In this document: one piece after another, positions 1 through 8,594 of the stretch
How positions within the stretch are numbered: position 1 is the first letter of the stretch
Layout of the letters: every line of letters begins with the position of its first letter
Source: Paraglomus occultum
Lineage: Eukaryota > Glomeromycota > Glomeromycetes > Paraglomerales > Paraglomeraceae
Length of the DNA stretch: 49,238 nucleotides
Direction of reading: 5' to 3'
NCBI GenBank assembly: GCA_910592205.1
Contig: CAJVPJ010000070.1
Span: 1-49,238 of the forward strand
Notes under the pieces: model-generated
What the model saw: the letters and a program-made list of their open reading frames with translations, nothing else
What the model was told of the DNA's origin: nothing
Databases searched by the model: none
Made by a program: the position numbers and the translations under genes

Positions 1-16
1 TAATAGACGATTTTTT

Positions 17-229
17 TTAGGTCTGATATCTCTTTTTCCAATTCCTCCCTTTCTTGTATTGAAAGTTCGATTGTATTGCTAACTCCTTCTCGAGATATCG
101 AATTCTTTCCTCACATAAAACTATATCCCGTTTAAGATTGTATGTTCGGCGTTCATAGTCTCTGTTTGATTGAGCCAGTTGATCGATTTCATAATGAAGT
201 TCTTGATTGGCTTGGCGTAATTCTTCCAT
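17..229 (-). CDS. Small coiled-coil protein, divergent from the integrase gene
   Basis: This is an intact 70-codon ORF with an ATG start. It is rich in Glu, Gln, Arg and Leu, with heptad-like spacing over residues 1-55 (motifs such as MEELRQANQELHYEID), so it is predicted to be almost wholly a coiled coil with a basic C-terminus. Its start codon lies only 27 bp from the start of the divergent integrase gene, which leaves almost no room for separate promoters. That packing matches the compact block to the right and differs from the host genes elsewhere in the window. I recognise no family. It could be a structural or accessory protein of the mobile element, or a fragment. No intron is needed. 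Confidence 0.5.
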   Translation of the reverse strand: MEELRQANQELHYEIDQLAQSNRDYERRTYNLKRDIVLCEERIRYLEKELAIQSNFQYKKGRNWKKRYQT

Positions 230-256
230 TTTTTATTCACTGTAATAATAAAAGTT

Positions 257-1354
257 ATGATTGAACCTGTAATTTATATTGACTCACAAAAAGCTCATGA
301 TATTGATCGTGAAATTGCGTTGCAAAAATTATATTACCGACCTGAAGGGTACTATCGAACTGTAGAAAAAATGCACAATGCTTGTAAAAAGGCTGGTTAT
401 AATTTTTCATTGAACGATATAAAAGAATGGCTTGAAAAACAGTTATTGTATTTGATTCATAAACCTCGACCACGTTTTATTCAGTATGCATCTTTCAATG
501 GAATTCAAAATTTAAACGAAATGCATCAATCCGATCTTACTCCTATGCCTCATGATAAAATTGGTAATCGAATTTTTAAATATAGACTTGTAATAAAAGA
601 CGTGGGAACTAGATATCGAAAAAGCTGTGCATTAACTAATAAATCGGCTTCTACTGTAGCAAAAGCAATTAAAAAAAATTATGAAGATCCTAATAATCCT
701 CTTTCTTGGCCTAATGTTTTTAGAACAGATAAAGGTACTGAGTATTTAGCTGAGTGTAAGGATTTATTATTAAGGCATGGTGTATATTTTGATCCCAAAA
801 AATCTAAACGTAGCAACGCTATAGCAGAACGTGATCATCAAGAATTTGAAAAACATGCTTTCATTCGTCAAGATGCCGTAGATTTTCATTTACCTTTGTC
901 TGACAGATCTAGAGCATGGGTTAAAGGTCTTCGTATTAATGATGACATTTATAATGATACTCCTACTCGTTTAATTCATATGTCACCTAATGAAGCTGTA
1001 AAGAGGGCATTAAAAGGGGAAAAAATAATTGCCGATCCATCTGTAAAACATCGAAGACCTATTGGGTTTGATGAACCTCGGTTAACCTATAAAGATTCTG
1101 TTTTATATTTACTCGAACCTGGAGAATTAGAATTTGGCAATAGACGCATAACTGATATGAATTACTCACCCAAAATTTATCGTATTAAGGAATCACTAAT
1201 ACAAAAAAATCAACCGGTATTGTACTGGCTTATGGATGAAAATGGCGATGGACCCGAAAGATCATTCGTGAGAGAACAACTAATGAAAGTTGACAATGTT
1301 GAGTATCCACCTAAATGGATCCTTGCCAAAGGTAGTCACACAGTGGCTAAATAA
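257..1354 (+). CDS. Polinton/Maverick-type DDE integrase (retroviral-like integrase core)
   Basis: This intact 365-aa ORF has no introns. The order of parts is that of Polinton-type integrases. Residues 25-75 are an N-terminal helical region ending in KEWLEKQLLYLIHKP, the counterpart of the family's K-x-WL..Q..Y..HKP signature. Residues 88-200 are an RNase-H-fold core with candidate acidic triad D93 (in HQSDL), D158 (in RTDKGTEY) and E191 (in AIAERDHQEF), with 32 residues between the last two. The C-terminal part (about 285-350) is beta-rich, like the family's SH3-like end, with YRIKE...PVLYWLMDENGDGPERSF. In the family this enzyme joins element ends to host DNA. All three acidic residues are present and no frame is broken, so it may be recent. 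Its stop lies 2 bp from that of the convergent neighbour. Assignment to Polinton rather than another DDE element is from recalled motif similarity. Confidence 0.85.
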   Translation: MIEPVIYIDSQKAHDIDREIALQKLYYRPEGYYRTVEKMHNACKKAGYNFSLNDIKEWLEKQLLYLIHKPRPRFIQYASFNGIQNLNEMHQSDLTPMPHDKIGNRIFKYRLVIKDVGTRYRKSCALTNKSASTVAKAIKKNYEDPNNPLSWPNVFRTDKGTEYLAECKDLLLRHGVYFDPKKSKRSNAIAERDHQEFEKHAFIRQDAVDFHLPLSDRSRAWVKGLRINDDIYNDTPTRLIHMSPNEAVKRALKGEKIIADPSVKHRRPIGFDEPRLTYKDSVLYLLEPGELEFGNRRITDMNYSPKIYRIKESLIQKNQPVLYWLMDENGDGPERSFVREQLMKVDNVEYPPKWILAKGSHTVAK

Positions 1355-1356
1355 TA

Positions 1357-1719
1357 TTAAATTTCTAGACCATGAATTCTTTGAAGAATATCGTCTACTT
1401 CTTCCTTGGATCTTTTTTCTACAACTTCTTCTTGGTTAGCCAATTCGAAATATAACTTATATAAATTTTCAAGACTAACATATACTTCTTCATTATACCA
1501 TTCTTTGAAATCTGCCATTCTTTCATTATAAGTTTCCTCATTTGGAGCGCGCTGTTTTGCAACGTATCTAACATGATCTTCTGGATCTCTTTTCCGTTGT
1601 AAAGTTTTAAGATAGTTTACATATGATGCTCCTAATTTGTCATATTTTTTAGTGCCTTGACTATATGCTACTTTAATGACTTCAACCAAAACTGATTCGA
1701 TATTTTTGTGATTTACCAT
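1357..1719 (-). CDS. Uncharacterised 120-aa protein convergent with the integrase
   Basis: This is an intact ATG-started ORF of 120 codons. The protein is highly charged and mostly helical (many Glu, Lys, Tyr), with no obvious membrane segment, signal peptide or Cys/His motif. A central stretch reads DPEDHVRYVAKQRAPNEETY. Its stop codon is 2 bp beyond the stop of the integrase gene, a tail-to-tail packing typical of viral or Polinton-like genomes and absent among the host genes in this window. I do not recognise the family. The ORF is uninterrupted and longer than most chance ORFs here, so I regard it as a real element gene. Confidence 0.6.
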   Translation of the reverse strand: MVNHKNIESVLVEVIKVAYSQGTKKYDKLGASYVNYLKTLQRKRDPEDHVRYVAKQRAPNEETYNERMADFKEWYNEEVYVSLENLYKLYFELANQEEVVEKRSKEEVDDILQRIHGLEI

Positions 1720-1817
1720 TTCTGCGAAGCAGGATAATTTTGTATCTGAATATTGTACTTGTATTATATATTACTTAATCAGATCTTTTGTTTAAATAAA
1801 AAATACTTCTTTTACCC

Positions 1818-2054
1818 ATGTCGGGAAAATATACCTGTGATTATATACACAACTCTGGTAAAGTCTGTGGACGTGGATGTCGACGTCCTGAAGGATGTCA
1901 TGAACATTGGAGGTCTAAAAAACGTGTCCCCTGCAAAGTTTGTGGTAAGCCAACTTCTTCTGCACCTGGAACGTGTAAAATTCATGCTGGTGGGTTTTAT
2001 GTTTTGCGGTTTTATTCTCGCCAGCTTAGCAAGAACACTAGTGGACATAAGTGA
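1818..2054 (+). CDS. Small double Cys/His (zinc-finger-like) protein
   Basis: This 78-codon ORF has an ATG start. It contains two consecutive Cys/His clusters. The first (residues 7-31) has C7, C17, C21, then CHEH with C27 and H28/H30. The second (residues 38-57) has CKVC, then C53 and H56 (GTCKIH). Such paired C-x2-C / C-x2-H clusters suggest a small zinc-binding protein. Short proteins of this style are common in nucleocytoplasmic large DNA viruses and related elements, which fits the integrase context (inference). After the second cluster the tail is basic and aromatic. A neighbouring reading frame is also open across this region, but only this one shows the regular metal-ligand spacing. 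Confidence 0.55.
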   Translation: MSGKYTCDYIHNSGKVCGRGCRRPEGCHEHWRSKKRVPCKVCGKPTSSAPGTCKIHAGGFYVLRFYSRQLSKNTSGHK

Positions 2055-2229
2055 TTACATTTTGATAGTATTTATATAACGTACTCGATTGTTTTGGTTG
2101 ATTATTCAGGCAGGTAACTTCAGATTTTTCTATAGCAATAATAAGGTACACAGGTCCTATAACATAGACAGATAATGTTTATGTAATACACTTGATATCA
2201 TTTTCGATAACATTTACATGTTAACATAA

Positions 2230-2410
2230 CCCAATAGCTAAATTAGATAGCATTAATCAATAGCATACATATACCTTCTCATATATATAGTCAAAGCTAA
2301 CCCACTTTTTTCGCAACTTACAGCATTATCGATAGCATAACCAGATAGCGTGTATGTAGCATAGCCCGATAGCATACTGATATATATAGCGTGTCCCGAT
2401 TGCATTAATT
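2230..2410. repeat. Cluster of GATAGCAT-like short repeats
   Basis: The octamer GATAGCAT or close variants recur through this stretch: about 2246-2253, 2331-2338, 2344-2349 (GATAGC) and 2368-2375, with weaker forms TAGCATAC near 2261 and ATAGCGTG near 2396. All are in the same orientation. They fill the gap upstream of the ORF starting at 2468. They could be iteron-like or transcription-factor (GATA) sites, or a decayed minisatellite. Confidence 0.5.
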
Positions 2411-2467
2411 TTTCTATTAATTATTCTATGCGGTACTGTATATATCGTTAAAAAAATTAGCATAGAT

Positions 2468-2725
2468 ATGATTGATCTATTTGGTGACGAAGAAGTATAC
2501 AATGAGGAATATGAAGTTGAAGACTGTCATGTTCACAAGAATTCTCCTATGTGTACACCATGTAAAAAGTGCGGTAAGTCTGCGTACGCAGGACATGGTC
2601 TAACTTTTTCTAAATATGACGCACGTATAATGCATGCTAGTAAGTATCGAAATATGAAACATTATTACCGAAAAATGCTAGAAAAAATGGCAGAAAAATC
2701 CGAAGTGCTTAAAGAAAACTTATAG
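2468..2725 (+). CDS. Small acidic/Cys-rich protein of the integrase block
   Basis: This 85-codon ORF has an ATG start. The N-terminus is acidic (residues 3-18, many Asp and Glu). A cysteine/histidine knot follows (residues 20-44) with CHVH, then C29, C32, C35 in CTPCKKC, then a GHG turn. The C-terminal half is basic and helical (HYYRKMLEKMAEK). A zinc ribbon or similar metal site is plausible, but the ligand set is incomplete compared with known classes. It follows the other Cys/His protein in the same orientation and is followed by a pair of hairpins. Its family is unknown to me. Confidence 0.5.
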   Translation: MIDLFGDEEVYNEEYEVEDCHVHKNSPMCTPCKKCGKSAYAGHGLTFSKYDARIMHASKYRNMKHYYRKMLEKMAEKSEVLKENL

Positions 2726-2745
2726 CGATATTGATATCATACCCA

Positions 2746-2772
2746 GGCCCTTTAGGGGCGTCTCTTCGAGAC
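2746..2772. terminator. Two adjacent short hairpins after the 2468-2725 ORF
   Basis: GCCC/GGGC with a 5-nt loop (2747-2759) is followed at once by GTCTC-TTC-GAGAC (2760-2772), a perfect 5-bp stem. They begin 21 bp after a stop codon. A role in 3'-end formation is inferred from position only. Confidence 0.35.
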
Positions 2773-2928
2773 ATAGCATTTGCACGATTATTTTTTTATT
2801 TATGCGGTATATAAAATGACAACAATGCAAGATCGCAAGAGCAAGCTAACTCAAGCTACCGATAGAATTTTAATTTTTTTTAACGACATCTTTGACGAAG
2901 CAAACATAAAAAATACATCATAGTTCTA

Positions 2929-3781
2929 TTTTACACCCGATTTTTGCTATCGAATTTAACGTTTTTATCGCTAAAAATCCGCAGACTGCAGGTGTTATTT
3001 TACCGAAATTATGTCGTAAAAAACAAAATACTCGTCCTAGTTCCATTTTTACATCGTTTTTACACCCGATTTTTGCTATCGCATTTAACATTTTTAGCGA
3101 TAAAAATCCGCAGACTGCAGGTATATAAAAAAACACCCCACCAAAAAAAAGTCTGCTCGCGCTTTTAAATCGCTTCGCTCTACCAAGAAAACAAATTATA
3201 TAATTTAAGGTTTTTCGAAAGATTTCTAATCTAGGAAGCAAATTATATTTCTTAAGTTTTAAATCGTTTTGCTCTATCAAGAAAACAAATTATAGTTCTC
3301 AAGTTTTAAATTGCTTCGCTCTGTCAAGAAAACAAATTATATTTCTTAAGTTTTAAATCGCTTCGCTCTGTCAAGAAAACAAATTACAGTTCTTGGGTTT
3401 CTAGAGGTTAAAAACTCGCAGACTGGGGGTGTTAAAAAAGAAAAAACCACCTTTTCTAGAGTGTGTTCCTGGGTATCGATTTCTGATATATAAAAAAAAT
3501 GTTATCGATTTTAGTGATTTTAAGTAAAATAACTTGCGGACTGAGGTGTAAAAATAACACGAAAAAAACACTAAAAAAAATAATAAAGTCTGCTCGCGCT
3601 CCCATCTTTGACGATAAATTTATGTTTGCGTCGTCAGTTATACATAATCTAAAAAAAAAACACCTGTTTTGATACATCAAAAATTGCTAGGATTTTAGCG
3701 ATTTTAGCTTAAAAAAACTCGCAAAATGAAGGTGTAAAAAAAACACCTCACAAAAAAAAAAGTCTGTTCGCGCCCCCTGCT
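2929..3781. repeat. Family of nested-hairpin elements (five copies)
   Basis: Five related units occur at about 2929-2997, 3058-3162, 3398-3460, 3508-3605 and 3694-3780. The fullest form is a TTTTAGCGATTTTA-like lead, then CTCGCAGACTG, GGTGT, an A-rich spacer, ACACC, another A-rich run, then GTCTGCTCGCGC. The outer arms pair (GCAGAC at 3110-3115 with GTCTGC at 3151-3156; GCGGAC at 3536-3541 with GTCTGC at 3588-3593). The inner arms pair as well (AGGTGT 3730-3735 with ACACCT 3743-3748, a perfect 6-bp stem with a 7-nt A loop). Base changes in one arm are often matched in the other, or are G-T compatible. The family lies just right of the integrase block. It may be intergenic elements of that mobile element or a separate hairpin MITE. 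Confidence 0.7.
3162..3396. repeat. 47-bp tandem repeat array (about five units)
   Basis: Units start at about 3162, 3209 (degenerate), 3256, 3303 and 3350. The last three are exactly 47 bp apart. Each reads roughly GTTTTAAATCGCTTCGCTCT followed by a TCAAGAAAACAAATTA-like half. The array sits inside the hairpin family, between its second and third copies. There are no unique spacers, so it is not a CRISPR-type array. Confidence 0.8.
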
Positions 3782-3946
3782 GCTTATAGACAATTAAATC
3801 TTTTCTTAATTGGTATAAAATATTATAGCCTGTATGTAATTTATCTCCATTCATAGCAATAGTCCTTGTATTCAATTTTATGTCAAATATTCTGTACCAA
3901 AAATATTTCTTACCATTTACTATTACATTAGTATTAGAGAGTTATT

Positions 3947-4311
3947 TTAGTTTGGCCTTGTTTGACTTGGACCAGCTATCTCATAAGCTGATTGAAAAAC
4001 TTGAGCTTGTTGATCATTAACTTGTAAATTGGCTACGCAGCATTTTTTTGTTCAGCAGCTTTTTTATACCATTCAATAGCTTTCTGTTTATCTTTTTCTA
4101 CTCCAGTTGCATTGGTATAACATAAAGCAAGGTTATGTTGGGCATTAGCATGTCCTTGTTCAGCTGTTCTATGATATAACTCACTTTGAACCTTTGTTTT
4201 CATTTTGTGCATGAGACTATCGCTTATATTAACGTATGATATTAACAATTTTATTTCCAAGTCACCATTATTATACTCACCGGAAAAAAGTATTGACAAA
4301 ATCTGTTGCAC
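3947..4311 (-). pseudogene. Sel1-repeat (TPR-like) protein fragment, frameshifted
   Basis: The open part (4311 down to 4033) has no ATG at its beginning. It carries one clear Sel1-like repeat with AEQGHANAQHNLALCY and AIEWYKKAAEQ, the classic A-x-Q-G-x-A-x-A-Q-x-x-L-G/A-x-x-Y pattern. The frame stops at 4033 just after a run of seven A residues in the sense strand. In the next frame the reading stays open for about 27 further codons to a stop at 3947-3949 and contains NDQQAQVFQSAYEIAG. A one-base slip in the homopolymer therefore probably broke the C-terminus. Sel1 proteins are scaffold or adaptor proteins, greatly expanded in arbuscular mycorrhizal fungi. An alternative is an exon of a larger gene whose upstream exons I could not trace. 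Confidence 0.6.
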
Positions 4312-7300
4312 AAATTTTTGTTTACTACTACTACGTCACACTAGCCTTGTAAAACGTGCCTAAGCAGAATCTTCCTCACGAACAAGTCCTTTCGTCTACA
4401 CTCTATCTCGATGCACTCAAGTTTACTGGTTCTTGCAATATATTACTTCGAAGCAAACCAAGGTTTTGTCTCCGACAGAAAAATTCTTTCGGAAACTTTA
4501 CTTTTCAAAACTGTACGTCGCTATGTAGTAGTGCTCAAAAAAGTTTTCAAAGAAGCCAAAAATTTTAGATATTGATATGGAGCTGTGGCAAAAACGTGCT
4601 ATTAAAGAAATTGTATGATGATTGCTTTATTGGAAGTGCTATCCTTTTCAACTTTTGACATTAACCATCGACAGATTAAATAGAACACGTTTTGCAATTC
4701 ATCTTTTAATTGTTTATCCTAAAATCTACACTACCGACACGTTAGATTGTATTATTCATGATTCTGATTAATTAAAAAGAGGTACCGAGTTATGTTGTAG
4801 ACAACACACAATAGTAACTTTTACTTTCTTTTGAAAACCTCTACAGTCTTAAAAGTAATCATAAAACTCCTCTTCGACCCTTTCACGCTTGTGTGATTTT
4901 TGCTTTCAAAAACCATTCAGTGAGCCTACATTGCTTGCCTTCCCTCACCAACGTCCATACAGTACAAAGGATCTCACCATATCAACTGTCTGTTCCTTCA
5001 TAACCAAGAAGAAATACTTTTTCCGCTCTAACTGATTATCATCGTTTTTCCACTATATTAAACAATGCACTCTATATTGTAATTTCTACATACGCTAGAT
5101 ATAGACGCTCTAAACTATAATCAACAAATATATTCCTATGTATATATAATAGTAAATACATTATAAGATCTAGTTTACAGTAACGGCCATTGGAAATTAG
5201 TATCCAACGATTTTGCGGCACGATTGTCGAGCATTACTAATACGCACATTTAATGTAAACTCAATTAATCCCAACGATTTAAGGTAGGCGAAGTAATTGA
5301 TCACCGGAGAACGGTGAGTAAAAAGGCCACCAACTGTATTAGCAATTTCGAGCAAAAATAAAACCTTGATTAAAAGCAAGCCCAATTACTGAACGATCAC
5401 CCGCGGTAGTTCAATGTGATCTGATTATAATTATGATACAACACCATCTTGTGGCAAATATTGAAAAGAGGTTCAAATGATAACAGGAATACAAAAAGGT
5501 AATATGAAATAACTATAGTCTGCACAATAAGTTAGATAATTAAGCCTCATTCTTGATACTCATTTCATACAGTGATAGTTGTCCCCGTTGATAAAGTCAT
5601 ACAAATATTCTCTGCTACATCATACACTATTTTACGTTGCTACTGTATCGAGCCGTCAAATAAAAGTTCAAGCCTTGACGTTTTCGCAAATAGATCCAAT
5701 TTTTCTTTGTACTTTGTCCATGAAAAACGTTATAGCTTATGAAATATAAAACCCAAGTTTGAAACGATACTTGATATCTAGAGGATTTACTTCCTTGTAT
5801 CTAACCCAAGAATTATTGGTCTGAGTAATAATATGCAATTTATCTTTCCCAAAAAGAAGAAAGGAGAAATCATGTCGAGCGTCCTATTTCATTAAACGTT
5901 TCAATATATAAAAGCTCATATAGTGTCTTGATATGTTTGCTTGAATATTGGTATTGGATAGCGCTCGTTATCCACGAAACGTTAAATAAAACAACCTTTA
6001 AAATTAAATTAGTTTTTTTATCATTGTTGAAGTATTAACCGGACATGTCTACACTTATCTTTCAAATATTGTCCGATCTAAATTTACTCTTGAAATTTGA
6101 TTTTTTTTTTACCTATTTTTTCGTCAATAAGATTTATATCACTCGGAAGCCATATGAAAAAGAATATAAAAAAAATTTTTTTTCATATTTTAACCATGAG
6201 CTTACAATGTAATGCTTTTCATCAGCATTGATATTTCAGAATAATAACTCAGTTCAGAGGTTTAAGAACAAAGAAATATTAATTCCTTAAAGTCCTGACC
6301 TAAATTTGATCGACCTATTTAGAGAAGGAGACAAAATATATCCAAAAAAATTTTGCGGTATTAAAGAAGAGTAGATTGTAATTTGTTGGTAGACTTGGTA
6401 TATTAGATGCCAAGAAAATACACCCACTACTATTGCGATCATAAGGTCGATCATGATCGACAATCGTGATGGATGAAAAACATTACACTATACCTTCATA
6501 GTTGAAATGTGAGTAATTTTTCATATTCTGTTTCATAAACTACAATCAACTGGCTTTCGAGTGATGTAAATCTTATTGACAGTTGTCCACGAAAAGTTAA
6601 GTGAAAGAAAGAGTATCAAATTTCATATGTTTTTAATAATAAATCTGCAGATCAGCAATAATTTTGGAAATTCATTTAAGGCTGTAAAATATCAATTATG
6701 CAAATAGCGGAACGGGAGTTTATTATTAATATATTAATGATCGTAGTTTAATAGACGTAACGTTTACCAGAACACAAATTTGAAGTTGCTCTGTCTAAAT
6801 TCGAATAAACAATTCCTGTGATATCAATATAATAATTGTTGCTATTATGTCATAGGTATCCTTATTTGGATGTGAGTGCGGAAAGCAAATCGTTTAGGGA
6901 GTAGGAAGCGCGCCTAATAATAAATATAGTTAAAATAATACGCAAACAGTAACACCGGAACAAGCGGAAGCTAAATTACCCGGTCGGAACGAGCACACAC
7001 ACCCCCAATGCGAAAAATATTCGCCTTCCCTACCCGGCTGCAAATTAGCGTCATCACCCGGACGTTAGCCCAGATTATGTTACAATGTACAGAAAAGCAA
7101 CTTGCTAGATATTTTGTGCTCATTGTGATACAGATCTGTATCAAAATAAATCAGAAATTTGCTTTTTAATTTTTTTCTCAAATTTTGAACTTACCATAAT
7201 AAATGTTCGTTTTTTTGCTGTCTGCTCCCGATAAAGCAAACACAGCTCACCATAACATAATCATTGCAATACTGTATCAAACATTTGTTAATTGAATAAT

Positions 7301-8426
7301 ATGAATATTACCAGTATTTCCTCACAACAAGCATTTTTGATTGGAAAATCCATGCCAATTTTCACATAGCTTTTATTTCCTCAAAACTAACCCCTTTCGT
7401 TCTAACAGTCATGAAATACTTAACCTGATGTTATTCACGCTTAATTGCAGTTCCATCACATGATTATAAATTCTCATTACTTGATAGGACAGGTAATAGT
7501 GCAAAAATAAACCTCTTACTCAACTTTTTACGATTATTGTGCAATATGATATTGTCCCATATTGCGCATGTGTAACCACATTAATCGTTTAAATCGCGAT
7601 TTTCCTTTTCCTATTCAAAAAAAATTTAACGTTTTATAATTTGTCGGTTTCCAATAATAATTTTAAAGATAAACCTATAGATACAATTATCCTCATCATA
7701 TAGCATCAATCGCTTCTCCCTTTTTAATACACTCTACCACATAGTTTCTCCAATTGTTTCCAACTTGTGTTGCAGTAGAATCTTAGAAACGTACAGCTGC
7801 TTATACTAGCTAATTTATTAATTTGTTTAGTACTTTCTCCATAATTATTGACTTCTTTAACTAAAATCTTTCCAATTTCTCAGTGTTATTCTTTTATCGC
7901 TAATATGTAGGCTTATTCTGATAATTTGGCTTGACATATGCGAAAACGCAGGATTAGGCCGCAGATGGAGATAAAGTCATGACAAAGACGTGATCAGTCA
8001 GTTGAACGCTTGTGCAAACGTCAAAACAGTGCTTTCATGAGGATCAAAAATATGCGTCGAGTGTTAAGTGTATATACTGTGTAAAACTATTGCTCCACAT
8101 TTCATATTTCATTACAACTTTAGTGTTAGATGACTGGCTCGTGAAAGATTATTAAAAATTCGAAATTTCGCTCTTTATGTGTAACCAAAACGTCATCCGT
8201 CGGGTGATCTGGAAGAACGGTCACACAACAAATATTCTTTTCATGTGATTTACGTAAATGTGGGCAAATTTGACAAATGTAGGCAGAAGATCACCGTTCA
8301 TATGACTGTATTGTCGAAGCAAAATCCTCAATAATAATAACTGTTGCGCACAGAACCGGGCGCTCCCCCGTCACCCCACATTTCGAGTTTCTCATCCGAA
8401 TGAATGAGGAAACAAACAATGCAAAA
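4312..8426. other. Gene-poor region
   Basis: I find no supported gene here. Short coding-like stretches with many stops occur on the plus strand at about 4360-5040, and on the minus strand at 5197-5385 with no ATG. A perfect hairpin TCACCG-GAGAA-CGGTGA lies at 5301-5317. The rest is AT-rich with stops in all frames. Confidence 0.5.
6978..7061. promoter_or_regulatory. Three ACCCGG motifs in a GC-rich island
   Basis: ACCCGG occurs at 6978-6983, 7032-7037 and 7056-7061, all in the same orientation, within an unusually GC-rich patch of an otherwise AT-rich intergenic stretch. No gene start is visible next to it. It may be a factor-binding cluster or the remnant of a promoter. Confidence 0.3.
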
Positions 8427-8530
8427 TGACGTTATGATACAGAAATGGACACAGATATACGGCTGGTGACTTGACGTGAGAAAATAATGAATATTATGAT
8501 GTCATCAAACATTTTTGCCTATAAATATAA
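8427..8530 (+). promoter_or_regulatory. Promoter of the universal stress protein gene: bZIP-like sites and TATA box
   Basis: A TATA element TATAAATATAA lies at 8520-8530, about 65 bp before the chosen ATG at 8595. Upstream are three CRE/bZIP-like cores: TGACG near 8427, TGACGTGA near 8472, and the near-palindrome TGATGTCATCA near 8497. The ATG at 8487 lies upstream of the TATA box and so is unlikely to be the start. Confidence 0.5.
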
Positions 8531-8594
8531 GAGGGGAATAGGCAGGGACAGAGAAATAAAAACACTCCAAACAAAAACGAAGGAATCTTTATCA

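Noticed and set aside
3162-3396. CRISPR array
   Set aside because: The units are contiguous with no unique spacers, and the context is eukaryotic.
8487-8594. Upstream ATG extending the stress protein N-terminus by 36 residues
   Set aside because: It lies upstream of a clear TATA box, and the family's conserved start matches the ATG at 8595.
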